From assembly GCF_030186535.1 (NCBI RefSeq), contig NZ_JASNVW010000004.1, positions 1 to 64,000 of the forward strand: DNA of 64,000 bases, given 5' to 3'. The DNA comes from Ignisphaera cupida (GTDB taxonomy: Archaea > Thermoproteota > Thermoprotei_A > Sulfolobales > Ignisphaeraceae). Of this stretch, positions 17,649-27,088 are shown piece by piece. The position numbers were made by a program, and so were the translations under genes. Each line of letters opens with the position of its first letter. Position 1 is the first letter of the stretch. The notes beneath the pieces were generated by a model, which saw nothing but the letters and a program-made list of their open reading frames with translations, had not been told where the DNA came from and did no database searches.

Positions 17649-19190
17649 CTATTGCTGTATAGCAGCAAGTTCGTCAAATAAATTCCAAAATGTGTTTCTG
17701 AATTTTTTAAATATAGCATAGAATTTATTATATATTTCATGCTCGTACTTGTCAGGTTTTAATATAATTTTAGGTTTTACAACATTATCAACTATGTTAA
17801 CTATTTCGTTAATATTGAATATTTTCAATCCTATACAAACAAGTATCGCATCACCTAAAAGTGCACCTTCAGGAACGGCTGGTAAGAATACTGGCTTCCC
17901 AAAAATATTTGCTCTTATTTTACTCCACACAATGCTTTGGGCACCACCATTAGCTAAACGCACCTCTTCTATCTTGGTATTAGTATATTTCTCTATTTCA
18001 TCTAAAATTTCTCGCTCAGCATATGCAATTCCTTCAAGTATAGCTCTTGCAATGTGGTATCTTGTATGACTTAAATGTAATCCAAATAAGACTACTCTTG
18101 AATTAACATTACCTGGGGGTCTTTCCCCCAATGGAAATGGATATACCAATAAACCTTCTGAACCAGAATTTATTGAAGCTATTTTCTCATCTAATACCTG
18201 ATATACTGAAATATTTCTATTCTTTGCCTCCATGCTTTCTGGTATGGCAATATTATCTTTAAACCATCTATATAAAGCTCCAACTCCTTCTACTATACCA
18301 AATGTAATCCATCCATCAATAGAGTGATGCAGATTTTGTAGAGCTGGTGAGATAACAGGGTATTCAACAAAAGCTGCAACATCTGATGCTGTACCTGTCA
18401 TTATAAAACATCTACCTTTACAAGTACATCCTGCACCTAATGCTGCTGAAAGGAAATCGCCTGCTCCAGCTATTACAGGAATACCTGGTTTAAGACCTGT
18501 TATTCTTGCAGCATTTTCGGATACTGTTCCTACTATATCATAGGATTTGTATATAGGTGGAAGTTTTTCATGATCAATATTTAGTAAACTAAGCATTTCA
18601 TTAGACCAATCAAGAGTTCTAATATCCATGAGATAGGATCCCGATGCCTCAGTCCAATCAATTGATATGGATCCAGTAAGTTTATATACTATGAAGCTTG
18701 AAGAAGTTAAGAACTTAAATGTATTCTCATATAGCTTGGGGGCCTCCTCTTTAATCCAAGCTATGTGAAATCCCCACCAGGAAGGAGAAGCAAGGTTTCC
18801 TGTTACCTCCATAAGTTTTAGTTCATCAACTTTTTGTTTAACTTTAACACATTGAGGGTAGCTTCTTTTATCACACCAAAGTAGAACCCCTCTACTTAAG
18901 AGTTCACCATCTTTAGAAATAGGTACTGTGGCATGCATTTGACCACTAACACCTATGCCTATGATCTTATCTGGGCTAATGCCGGATTTGCTAAGAATCT
19001 CTCTAATACCTTCAACAGTGCCTTGCCACCATAACTCAGGATCTTCTTCAGCCCAACCAGGCCTAGGTGTTATCAGTATATTCTCTCTAAAGGCTTTTGA
19101 AATGATGTTTAAATTAGAATCAAACAATGCTATCTTGGTATTCTGAGTCCCAATATCAATAGCTAGTATGTATTCATCAGAATTTTTTAC
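17649..19190 (-). CDS. FGGY-family carbohydrate kinase (xylulokinase-like)
   Basis: ATP-dependent sugar kinase. ATG 19190 starts the family N-terminus (YILAIDIGTQNTKIALFD) and gives 513 residues; an upstream in-frame start at 19238 would overlap the next gene. Conserved features include the phosphate-1 loop DIGTQNTK, GVSGQMHATVPI, PVIAGAGDFLSAALGAGC with the MTGTASDV region, and the C-terminal RLANGGAQSIVW. Xylulose is the closest match in style, but glycerol, gluconate or other sugars cannot be excluded. It probably phosphorylates the sugar imported by the neighbouring ABC system. Confidence 0.9.
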   Translation of the reverse strand, partial: VKNSDEYILAIDIGTQNTKIALFDSNLNIISKAFRENILITPRPGWAEEDPELWWQGTVEGIREILSKSGISPDKIIGIGVSGQMHATVPISKDGELLSRGVLLWCDKRSYPQCVKVKQKVDELKLMEVTGNLASPSWWGFHIAWIKEEAPKLYENTFKFLTSSSFIVYKLTGSISIDWTEASGSYLMDIRTLDWSNEMLSLLNIDHEKLPPIYKSYDIVGTVSENAARITGLKPGIPVIAGAGDFLSAALGAGCTCKGRCFIMTGTASDVAAFVEYPVISPALQNLHHSIDGWITFGIVEGVGALYRWFKDNIAIPESMEAKNRNISVYQVLDEKIASINSGSEGLLVYPFPLGERPPGNVNSRVVLFGLHLSHTRYHIARAILEGIAYAEREILDEIEKYTNTKIEEVRLANGGAQSIVWSKIRANIFGKPVFLPAVPEGALLGDAILVCIGLKIFNINEIVNIVDNVVKPKIILKPDKYEHEIYNKFYAIFKKFRNTFWNLFDELAAIQQ

Positions 19191-19221
19191 ATGCATGCTA
19201 ATCCCAATAATAGATCTGTAT

Positions 19222-19542
19222 TCATAAATTTGTTGCATTATTTATCGAAGAGAATTCTATTGAACCTCCTGAAAGCTGTGGATATATGTATATTGATGTA
19301 CATTCTCTTGGTATTGTATCATTATAATGTAAAACTTTAATAGCATTTCCATTTACATCCTCACATATGATAAAAAATTCGTTGGGATCTAATGTTACTT
19401 TAGCAATATTTTCAATAACTTTAATTAGTTCCTTAGTTAAAGAAACTTTACTAGATACTTCTATTATTCTCATTGTTGTATTAGAACCTGGTTGTGCAAA
19501 TGAATGTGATTTTAATTTGACTAAAATTCTTTCACTTTCCAT
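19222..19542 (-). CDS. MoaD/ThiS-like beta-grasp protein with C-terminal extension
   Basis: Small protein of 106 residues. The order of strands and the segment RECTSIYIYPQLSGG match MoaD/ThiS proteins, but fifteen residues follow the Gly-Gly (ending NNATNL), so the diglycine is not terminal. AGAGGT lies seven bases before ATG 19542. It is divergent from the AOR gene and upstream of the kinase gene. MoaD-like proteins are often encoded beside AOR genes, which need tungstopterin. Either a protease trims the tail, or the protein has a non-carrier role. Confidence 0.65.
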   Translation of the reverse strand: MESERILVKLKSHSFAQPGSNTTMRIIEVSSKVSLTKELIKVIENIAKVTLDPNEFFIICEDVNGNAIKVLHYNDTIPRECTSIYIYPQLSGGSIEFSSINNATNL

Positions 19543-19686
19543 AATATAAACCTCTCACATCAACTATTAGAATTTGTATTAAGCTTTTAAATGCGTAATA
19601 AAATCTATTTTATACCTTGTATTTATATTGATAGTAATATTTTATCTTAGTGTCAGATATAATCTAAAATGAATTAGGATGATATA

Positions 19687-21519
19687 ATGAATTATGAATC
19701 AAGATACTATGGTTACAGAGGCAAAATTCTTAGGATTGATTTATCAAAGAAAAAGTATCGAAAGGAAGAAATACCGAAAGAGTACTTAATTAAATACTTG
19801 GGTGGAAGAGGTTTAGCTGCAAGATATTACTATGATGAAATCTCGCCTAATATGGATCCATATGACCCATACAATAAATTGATTTTTATGACAGGTCCTT
19901 TGACAGGTGTAAATATTTTTAGTGGATGTAAATTATCTCTAGCAACAAAATCTCCATTAACTAATCACTATTTTTGTAGTAATGCTGGAGGATTTGCTGG
20001 AGCTGAATTGAAGTTTGCTGGGTACGATGGTATAATTATTGAAGGTAAATCGGATAAACCAGTATACATAACTATAATGGATGATGATATAGAATTCAAA
20101 GATGCTTCACATCTATGGGGATTGCCAATAGATAAAACCATTGATATAATTAAAAGAGATTTTGATGTTAATGCTAAGGTAATTGCCATAGGTCCTGCAG
20201 GTGAAAATTTAGTTAAAATATCTAATATTCAAGCTGATAATAGAAGTTTTGGTAGAGGAGGAATAGGTGCAGTAATGGGGTCTAAAAACCTTAAAGCTAT
20301 TGCAATAAGGGGTACAAAGCCTGTACATGTTTTTAATGAAGAGAAGATGCGAAAACTATTAGCAGAGTCAGTATTGGACATCAAAAAAACTACAGCTTTT
20401 CATACACTATATGGTACTCTACAGTATATAGAACCTTTATCAAAACTTGGAGCCATACCTTTTTACAACTATCAAAGAACTTCATATAGAGATGGACATA
20501 ATATAGAAAAGATTTTTGCTGAAACTATAAGAAGAAATTACCCAGTAAAAGATAAACCTTGTTTTAGATGTCCAGTAATGTGCACTAAGTATGTAACAGA
20601 TGTACACACAAAAACTTCAGCTGAGTTAGACTATGAAATTGTTTGGGCTTTAGGCCCTAATTGTGGCATAGATGATGTTAGTACAATTATAACTGCTACA
20701 TATTTATGTGACACATATGGTCTTGATGCTATAAGCACAGGAGTTGTAATAGGCTTTGCCATGGAAGCGTATGAAAAAGGCATTTTATCTAGGAGTTTAG
20801 CTAATGACTTAGATCTTAAATTTGGAAATGAAAAAGCTTTAATAGAATTAATCCATTTAATAGCGAAAAGGAAAGGATTGGGAGGAATATTAGCTGAAGG
20901 TGTTATGAGAGCATCAGAAAAAATAGGAGGAGGCTCAAATCATTTTGCTATGCATGTTAAAGGACTAGAAATGACAGGCTATGAGCCAAGATCATTCTTT
21001 GGAATAGCTCTAGCATATGCTACTTCCAATAGAGGTGCATGTCACAATGTTGGTGGTTGGACTATTAGAGATGAACTACTTCAACCTAGAATTGATAGAT
21101 TTGCCATTCAAGGTAAAGGCCACTTGGTTAAGGAACTACAAGATACTAGGGCCTACATAGATTCACTTGGGTTATGTACAATTGTTAGAAGAGGACTTGG
21201 ATTTACAGCTACACCTGAAAAAGGTGAAGAACTGTTATACTACGTTACGGGAATAGATTTTTCTAAAAAATTAATGCTAATTGGGGAAAGAGTATACAAC
21301 TTGGAAAGAGTTATTTTAAATCGTGAAGGCATAACAAGAAATGATGATATACTTCCACAAAGAATATTTAAGGAGCCCCTACCAGATGGTATGGCTAAGG
21401 GCAGAGTTTTAACATATGACATGTTTAATTTCATGCTTAATGAGTATTACAACGTTCGTGGCTGGGATTCAAATGGAATTGTGCCTCAAGAAAAAATGTA
21501 CGAACTTGAAATACCATAA
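19687..21519 (+). CDS. aor: Tungsten-containing aldehyde:ferredoxin oxidoreductase
   Basis: Oxidises aldehydes to acids using a bis-tungstopterin cofactor and one 4Fe-4S cluster, reducing ferredoxin. It has 610 residues, normal for the family. The N-terminal domain has YLGGRGLAARYYYDE, TGPLTGVNIFSGCKLSLATKSPLTN and AGGFAGAELKFAGYDGIIIEG. The cluster cysteines are CFRCPVMC near residue 290 and the Cys of LGLC near 494. The context (sugar transporter, kinase, MoaD-like gene) suggests a role in sugar-derived aldehyde oxidation, possibly glyceraldehyde; the true substrate cannot be read from sequence. Confidence 0.95.
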   Translation: MNYESRYYGYRGKILRIDLSKKKYRKEEIPKEYLIKYLGGRGLAARYYYDEISPNMDPYDPYNKLIFMTGPLTGVNIFSGCKLSLATKSPLTNHYFCSNAGGFAGAELKFAGYDGIIIEGKSDKPVYITIMDDDIEFKDASHLWGLPIDKTIDIIKRDFDVNAKVIAIGPAGENLVKISNIQADNRSFGRGGIGAVMGSKNLKAIAIRGTKPVHVFNEEKMRKLLAESVLDIKKTTAFHTLYGTLQYIEPLSKLGAIPFYNYQRTSYRDGHNIEKIFAETIRRNYPVKDKPCFRCPVMCTKYVTDVHTKTSAELDYEIVWALGPNCGIDDVSTIITATYLCDTYGLDAISTGVVIGFAMEAYEKGILSRSLANDLDLKFGNEKALIELIHLIAKRKGLGGILAEGVMRASEKIGGGSNHFAMHVKGLEMTGYEPRSFFGIALAYATSNRGACHNVGGWTIRDELLQPRIDRFAIQGKGHLVKELQDTRAYIDSLGLCTIVRRGLGFTATPEKGEELLYYVTGIDFSKKLMLIGERVYNLERVILNREGITRNDDILPQRIFKEPLPDGMAKGRVLTYDMFNFMLNEYYNVRGWDSNGIVPQEKMYELEIP

Positions 21520-22037
21520 CTTAGCTAAAGATCGAGATAGGACAAATGTTATTTTTTGAATTGTTCTTGTATTTTTATAAAGTAATCAATTTCAAAATAA
21601 GAACTAATTTTCTAATGAATATTCAGATAATGTATAAAAGTCTAATCATATAGGAACATAAATTGTGTTCTTTATCCATGCTATGAAATTACAAAATATC
21701 TAAATAATTATATAGTTGTTATGCTACCATCATTTATTTCTGTAACAATTGTCAATAATATGGAAAATTATTATGACTAACTATATATTTAATTATGAAC
21801 TAATTTGAAATCGATAAACATATCTTAATCTCTTTTGCAATAAAATGTGCATCAGTATAGAAAGATAATGCTAAATTGGAAAATTTTAGCATAGTTTTCA
21901 TCATGCAATATAAATATATATTGTGAATTATATGAATAGCTTAGTAACTACTTAATGGAAATGGAAATAGTTAAATAAATGAATGTTGAAATTTATGAAG
22001 TCTCTGAAACAGAGCTCTATTGTAAGAATGATATAAG
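21520..22037. other. Intergenic region with no recognised gene
   Basis: 518 bases of very A/T-rich sequence between convergent genes. No tRNA, coding frame or full C/D box set was found. The only clear structure is an inverted repeat at 21868-21892, listed separately. Confidence 0.5.
21868..21892. repeat. Inverted repeat ATGCTAAA...TTTAGCAT
   Basis: Two perfect eight-base arms (21868-21875 and 21885-21892) separated by nine bases. It lies inside a gene-free stretch. It could be an operator, an RNA hairpin or chance in A/T-rich DNA. Confidence 0.4.
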
Positions 22038-22319
22038 TTATACATATGATGAGCATTTAATACTTTGATTAACCTTCTCTATCACTGCTTTACCTTTTTC
22101 TGTTAACGTATATACTCCATTGAATTCTTTTATTAAACCTAAAACGTGAAGTACATTAACATCGTCAATTAGCTCTTTAATTGTTGTTCTTTCAAATGAA
22201 ATTTCATTGCATTTTAGATTTTTTATTATTGAATATAGTTGTGATATTGTTAAAGCATTATGTTTAGCTAGTATTGCTAAAACTATAAACTGTGGTGGAA
22301 GGTTTTTATTAAGAGACAT
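22038..22319 (-). CDS. Small winged-helix protein
   Basis: Probable DNA-binding protein of 93 residues from ATG 22319, chosen because GAGG lies eight bases upstream. The pattern (FIVLAILAKHNALTISQLY, LIDDVNVLHVLGLIKEFNG, VYTLTEKGKAVIEKV) is that of a winged helix with a final wing and helix, as in PadR/MarR-like regulators. The target is unknown. It is divergent from the sRNA/reverse gyrase region. Confidence 0.6.
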   Translation of the reverse strand: MSLNKNLPPQFIVLAILAKHNALTISQLYSIIKNLKCNEISFERTTIKELIDDVNVLHVLGLIKEFNGVYTLTEKGKAVIEKVNQSIKCSSYV

Positions 22320-22402
22320 GTACTTAGCCTCTTGTGTCATTTGAAGACACAAAAAACATATGTTTCTAGTAATATTCTAAAAGCTGTGAGAAAGTTTAAT
22401 TG

Positions 22403-22453
22403 ATGATGAGAAAGGGGTTTAAATGAGATGGTGAAGAAGCCCTCGATCTCTGA
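22403..22453 (+). ncRNA. C/D box sRNA (2'-O-methylation guide)
   Basis: Box C ATGATGA (22403-22409), 13-base guide, box D' ATGA (22423-22426), four-base spacer, box C' GTGAAGA (22431-22437), 12-base guide AGCCCTCGATCT, box D CTGA (22450-22453). The internal boxes each differ from consensus by one base, but the spacing is canonical for archaeal sRNAs. The D guide would pair with AGATCGAGGGCT, for which I recognise no target. First of three such genes upstream of reverse gyrase. Confidence 0.72.
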
Positions 22454-22856
22454 TAAAAATGATTTATTGTATTGTCAGTTCACATCCAAGTTTTGACTTT
22501 TCCTCAATTTTAACAGCTTATCAATTTTCAGTATTCATTTACCGCTGCATCTATTAATTTATATAAACTGCTGTGGCAATTGTATTCTATCTGCCTCTAC
22601 CCTTATTTTAGCTCTAAGGCAATGCTTATTTAAGCCATTAATGTTAACGTAACTTGTCGTTAAAGAGATGGGGAGACCATTCTGGAGAAGCAAGACTTCT
22701 AGTTGTAAAAGCCCAAGTTATTTGTCTCTATTTGTGCTATAACAGATTTTTATGTTTGACGAAAATGTTTGCATGGTTTCCATGAGTCATGGATAAGATA
22801 AAAACCCTTAGATGTAACCATGGAATAATTGAAATGAGTATCTAGAAAGAAATGGA
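22454..22856. other. Gap between C/D sRNA genes, nothing recognised
   Basis: About 400 bases without a coding frame or canonical box pattern on either strand. A further RNA without C/D boxes cannot be excluded. Confidence 0.4.
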
Positions 22857-22905
22857 TCAGGTGAGACAGGTGTCATCACAATCTCAGTTTCGCTGGGGTC
22901 ATCAT
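22857..22905 (-). ncRNA. C/D box sRNA, predicted to guide methylation at 23S position 2599 (E. coli numbering)
   Basis: Minus strand, all four boxes perfect: C ATGATGA (22899-22905), 11-base guide CCCCAGCGAAA, D' CTGA (22884-22887), four-base spacer, C' GTGATGA (22873-22879), 12-base guide CACCTGTCTCAC, D CTGA (22857-22860). The D guide pairs with GUGAGACAGGU, which I know as a universally conserved 23S segment (2595-2605). By the fifth-nucleotide rule the modified residue would be G2599. Alignment is from memory of rRNA, not computed. Confidence 0.9.
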
Positions 22906-22964
22906 GATGTTGACTCTAAAATCATTTTAAGTTTTTATTTTGGAATAGGAATATATATTTTTAA

Positions 22965-23013
22965 GTGATGATACGACGGTCTCCTGAAATGTGATGAAAC
23001 TTCTCTTCGCTGA
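22965..23013 (+). ncRNA. C/D box sRNA, predicted to guide methylation at 23S position 2590 (E. coli numbering)
   Basis: All boxes are perfect: C GTGATGA (22965-22971), 12-base guide TACGACGGTCTC, D' CTGA (22984-22987), three-base spacer, C' GTGATGA (22991-22997), 12-base guide AACTTCTCTTCG, D CTGA (23010-23013). The D' guide pairs with AGACCGUCGUG of archaeal 23S rRNA (2587-2597), placing the methyl group on C2590. From memory, yeast carries a snoRNA-guided methyl at the equivalent residue (Cm2959). The gene ends 55 bases before the reverse gyrase start. Confidence 0.92.
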
Positions 23014-23068
23014 TGTGTTTAAGAGATAGATTAATAATGCTTGTTTTTACAAAAATGCTACTAGATAT

Positions 23069-26000
23069 TTGGAAACTAAGAAAGGTTGTGTGGGCGATTT
23101 CATGAATTTCATACAAAGCAGAAATGTAGCTCAAAATGTGAGTTCCTTAAATAAGTTTATGTTTCCTCACTCAAGATATATGAGTTTATGTATTAACTGT
23201 TCTGGTCCTGTAGACGATGTTAGGGCTTTGAATAGAAATGCTTGTGAAAAATGTATGAATGTAAAAGATGTTGTTAATGTAAGTTCTATTAGGGATTTGC
23301 TTAAGTATTTGAATTCTCCTTCCAAGAAAGTGTTGGATCTTGTAAAAATAGAGGAGTTTGTAAATGATTTTATAGAGTTTTTTAGAAAAGCTGTTGGTGA
23401 TTATCCGTGGAATCTTCAAATAAGTTGGGCATATAGAGTTGCTCAAAACATTAGCTTTGCTATGATTGCTCCAACAGGAGTAGGTAAAACAACATTTGGT
23501 TTGGTCATGTCGTTGTTTCTTTCATATAAATTCAATAAAAAAGTCTATGTTGTTGTACCCACATCAATTCTTGTTGAGCATTATTATAAGAGAATTCAGG
23601 AATTATCAAACAATTTAGGCATAGTCGTTGAAACTGTGGCTATACATTCAAAGATTTCGGCTAAGAGAAGAATGGAGTTAGAGAATATTGTAATGGATGG
23701 AAAGTTTGACATTTTAATAACAACCTCTAATTATTTACAAAGAAACTTTGCAGATGTGTTTAAACCTCTTATTGAAAAAGGTTTTGTGTTTCACTTCATA
23801 TTTGTTGATGATGTAGATGCTGTTATGAAAGGTAGCAAAGCGATAGAATACATATTGACGCTTTTAGGTTTTTCTCAAGAGGATATGCAAATAGGATATA
23901 AATTATCAAGCTTGAAAATCAAGCAGTTGAGATGTTTATCGCAAAAAGAAAGAGTTGAGGAGTGTAAAGAAGGAGATACTCCAGTAGATGAGTTAATAAG
24001 AAAATATCAAGATCACATAGCAAAGAAAAGAGAAGGTGCTGGAATACTAATTGTAAGTTCTGCCACGGGTAGAGCAAGAGGACGTAGAATTAAATTATTT
24101 AAAGAACTTCTAGGATTTGCAATAGGATCTAGTGTAGAACTCTATAGAAATATTGTTGATGTTTACATACCTGTGAGCAGCTATGAACAAGCAGTTGAGG
24201 AAATGGCAAATATTATTAAGAAACTTGGTCATGGAGGATTGGTTTTTGTACCACTTGATAAAGGTGTTGAAGAGGCGCAGAAACTTGTTCAAGAATTAAG
24301 AAATAGAGGAATAGAAGCTGATATTGTAGTTAGCAAAAAAAGCAAAGCACTGAAGGAGTTTGTTGAAGGTAAGTTGCATGTTGTTGTAGGTGTAGCAACA
24401 TACTATGGTCTTCTTGTTAGAGGTATTGATCTACCTGAGATTATTCGATATGCCATATTTTTTGGAGTTCCAAGACACAAAATATCAATTACAAAAATAG
24501 AGTATAACCCCAATACATTACTTAGAGCACTATCTGTTTTAATTGATGTTGTGGATGAAAAGAATAGAAATAACATCTTAAATCAGATACTGATATTGAG
24601 AAGAATAATAAGAAGAACTTCGCCATATGTGCTTAGAGATATTGTTGAATCCATTGAAAAAGGAGTGTATGATGAGAAAAATGAGATTGTAAAAACATTG
24701 CTAAAGATATATGACTATGTGTCTTCCTTGCTAAAACAAAATGAGATTATCGAGAAACTGAAGAAGAGTTCTACCATTACTATACAAGAGGAAAATGGTC
24801 AGCTTTACATGTTGTTACCTGATGCTCCAACATATATTCAGGCAAGTGGAAGAACATCAAGACTTTACATAGGGGGGATAACAAGAGGTTTATCAATAAT
24901 TATAAGTGATGATGCTAGATTAGTTAATGGTTTAGAAAAAAGGCTTAGACTTTATATTGAGGATTTTAAACTTTATAGAGTTGATGAAGTTGATTTAGAG
25001 AAGGAATTGCAAAAAATTAATGAAGATAGAGATATTGTTAAAATGATAAAAAGTGGCAATATACCTACTCATCTACTGGGGAGAAGGGAAGAGCTGATCA
25101 AAACAGCCTTATTTATTGTTGAATCTCCAAACAAAGCAAGAACAATAGCATCCTTCTTTGGAAAGCCTGCAGCTAGAGATTATGGAACACTTAGAGTATA
25201 TGAAGTAAATGTTGGCAAAATGCATTTACTTATAACAGCATCTGGTGGACATATATTTGAACTTGTTGAAGAGGAGTTATCGCCAGAGTCTATTTATGGT
25301 GTTGAAAAAAGGATTTATGACAATGTTAAAATATTTGTTCCGAGATATGACTACATAAAAAGGTGTATGGTTTGCGGAAACCAGTTTGTGAAAGGAGATA
25401 GATGTCCTGTTTGCGGCTCTTCTGAATATAAGTCATCTAAGGATGTGGTAGAATCTCTTCAAAAAATTGCTTTAGAAGTAGATGAAGTTATTATTGCTAC
25501 GGACCCTGATTCTGAAGGCGAGAAAATAGCTTATGATATAGCTGTGGCATTAGCACCTTATGCAAAGAGCATTAAAAGAGCTGAGTTTCATGAGGTGACT
25601 AGAAAAGCTATTCTACAAGCACTTGAAAATCTAAGAGAAATAAACTTGCAGCTTGTTGAAGCGCAAATAACTAGGCGAGTAGAGGATCGGTGGTTAGGAT
25701 TCTCATTATCAGAGTATGTAACAAAGCTTTATGGCACAATAAATAAGAAGGAGAAGCTGGATAGAAGATATAGTGCTGGAAGAGTCCAAACACCTGTTCT
25801 TGGAAAAGTAATAGAAACATTGATAAATAGATTAAACACACTTAGACGTAGCAAGTTAATAAAAGTTTCTAACTTACAATTTGAGGTACCGCTAGAAGTA
25901 TTTGCTTCTGCAGGTGTAGAACAGCCCATAAGATCTTCTGACATTGAAATTATTCTCCATTATATAAACTCATACAAAGATGTTATATATCCTTTACCAC

Positions 26001-27088
26001 CATTTACAACAGATGAAATGCTTGCAGAAGCCCAGAGGGTATTACGCATAAATTCTGTAGAAGCAATGCAAATTGCTCAAAATCTTTTCGAATTAGGTTT
26101 TATAACATATCATAGAACTGATAGTACCAGAGTTTCCACAGCAGGCATGGCTATCGCCAGAGAATATCTAGCATCACAAATTGGTGATGAAGTTAATAAT
26201 GTTTTTGTTCCAAGAAGCTGGGGCGAGGGTGGCGCTCATGAGGCAATTAGGCCTACAAGACCCATAGATGCTAACAGATTGCGTGAACTCATAGCTGAGG
26301 GTGTGATAGAAACACCTATAACATTAACCCAAGCTCATTATAAACTCTACGACTTAATCTTTAGAAGATTTATTGCAAGTCAGATGAAGCAAGCTACAGT
26401 GGAGAGAACAGTATTTCTTGTTGAAATAATGTGTAAGGGGAAAAAGGTTCTGGAAACAACAATAGAGGTCATAACTAATATTGTAGACCCAGGATTCACC
26501 CTTTATTATTCCATTGCACCTGTTTTATCCCTTCCAAAAACTGATTTAGTAATGAAACCATCAAAAGTAAGATTGGTTGAGATGAGTGATGTGAAATTGC
26601 CAACACAAGGAGATGTTATAAAATGGATGAAAAATGTTGGTATAGGTAGACCTAGCACATATGCTAAAATAATTGATACAATACAAAAAAGAAGATATGT
26701 TTATGTCATAGGCAAGAATCAATATTTAGTGCCTTCGCTAACGGGAGTAATAGTATATGGCTTGTTAGCTGGAAATAACTTCCCAGAGGGAAAACATGAT
26801 ATCAATGTTTTTATAGAAAAGTTTGTTCAAAAATATCCATTTCTATTTAAAGAAGTGAAAAAAGAGGAAATAGTTGAATATGTGAAAGAAGCTATGAAAA
26901 AGGCTACAGATGTTATTGCGGAAATGGTTTCAACAACTAGAACAAAGTTATTATACGACAAAATGGAGGAGATAGAGAATGGAAAAATTGATTATAGGGT
27001 GATAATAAATGAGTTATTTAATGAAATATGTACCAAGGTTATTCCAATGATATATGAACCAGGTAAAGTGAAGGAGGTATGCATGTAA
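23069..27088 (+). CDS. rgy: Reverse gyrase
   Basis: Hallmark hyperthermophile enzyme that introduces positive supercoils. At 1339 residues it is longer than most. Order: Zn finger (C41, C44, C59, C62), helicase-like domain with Walker A APTGVGKTT (134-142) and FVDDVDAV, then the topoisomerase IA half with TOPRIM IVESPNKARTIASFFG (~685), second Zn finger CMVCGNQFVKGDRCPVCGS (~765), DPDSEGE, and the catalytic Tyr in FITYHRTDS (~1012). The start is uncertain: TTG 23069 gives 30 residues before the conserved region, and ATG 23102 or 23159 are alternatives. It overlaps the next gene by 10 bases. Confidence 0.97.
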   Translation: METKKGCVGDFMNFIQSRNVAQNVSSLNKFMFPHSRYMSLCINCSGPVDDVRALNRNACEKCMNVKDVVNVSSIRDLLKYLNSPSKKVLDLVKIEEFVNDFIEFFRKAVGDYPWNLQISWAYRVAQNISFAMIAPTGVGKTTFGLVMSLFLSYKFNKKVYVVVPTSILVEHYYKRIQELSNNLGIVVETVAIHSKISAKRRMELENIVMDGKFDILITTSNYLQRNFADVFKPLIEKGFVFHFIFVDDVDAVMKGSKAIEYILTLLGFSQEDMQIGYKLSSLKIKQLRCLSQKERVEECKEGDTPVDELIRKYQDHIAKKREGAGILIVSSATGRARGRRIKLFKELLGFAIGSSVELYRNIVDVYIPVSSYEQAVEEMANIIKKLGHGGLVFVPLDKGVEEAQKLVQELRNRGIEADIVVSKKSKALKEFVEGKLHVVVGVATYYGLLVRGIDLPEIIRYAIFFGVPRHKISITKIEYNPNTLLRALSVLIDVVDEKNRNNILNQILILRRIIRRTSPYVLRDIVESIEKGVYDEKNEIVKTLLKIYDYVSSLLKQNEIIEKLKKSSTITIQEENGQLYMLLPDAPTYIQASGRTSRLYIGGITRGLSIIISDDARLVNGLEKRLRLYIEDFKLYRVDEVDLEKELQKINEDRDIVKMIKSGNIPTHLLGRREELIKTALFIVESPNKARTIASFFGKPAARDYGTLRVYEVNVGKMHLLITASGGHIFELVEEELSPESIYGVEKRIYDNVKIFVPRYDYIKRCMVCGNQFVKGDRCPVCGSSEYKSSKDVVESLQKIALEVDEVIIATDPDSEGEKIAYDIAVALAPYAKSIKRAEFHEVTRKAILQALENLREINLQLVEAQITRRVEDRWLGFSLSEYVTKLYGTINKKEKLDRRYSAGRVQTPVLGKVIETLINRLNTLRRSKLIKVSNLQFEVPLEVFASAGVEQPIRSSDIEIILHYINSYKDVIYPLPPFTTDEMLAEAQRVLRINSVEAMQIAQNLFELGFITYHRTDSTRVSTAGMAIAREYLASQIGDEVNNVFVPRSWGEGGAHEAIRPTRPIDANRLRELIAEGVIETPITLTQAHYKLYDLIFRRFIASQMKQATVERTVFLVEIMCKGKKVLETTIEVITNIVDPGFTLYYSIAPVLSLPKTDLVMKPSKVRLVEMSDVKLPTQGDVIKWMKNVGIGRPSTYAKIIDTIQKRRYVYVIGKNQYLVPSLTGVIVYGLLAGNNFPEGKHDINVFIEKFVQKYPFLFKEVKKEEIVEYVKEAMKKATDVIAEMVSTTRTKLLYDKMEEIENGKIDYRVIINELFNEICTKVIPMIYEPGKVKEVCM

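Noticed and set aside
22640-22740. G-rich segment GAGATGGGGAGACCATTCTGGAGAAG considered as another sRNA
   Set aside because: No box C or D at suitable positions on either strand.
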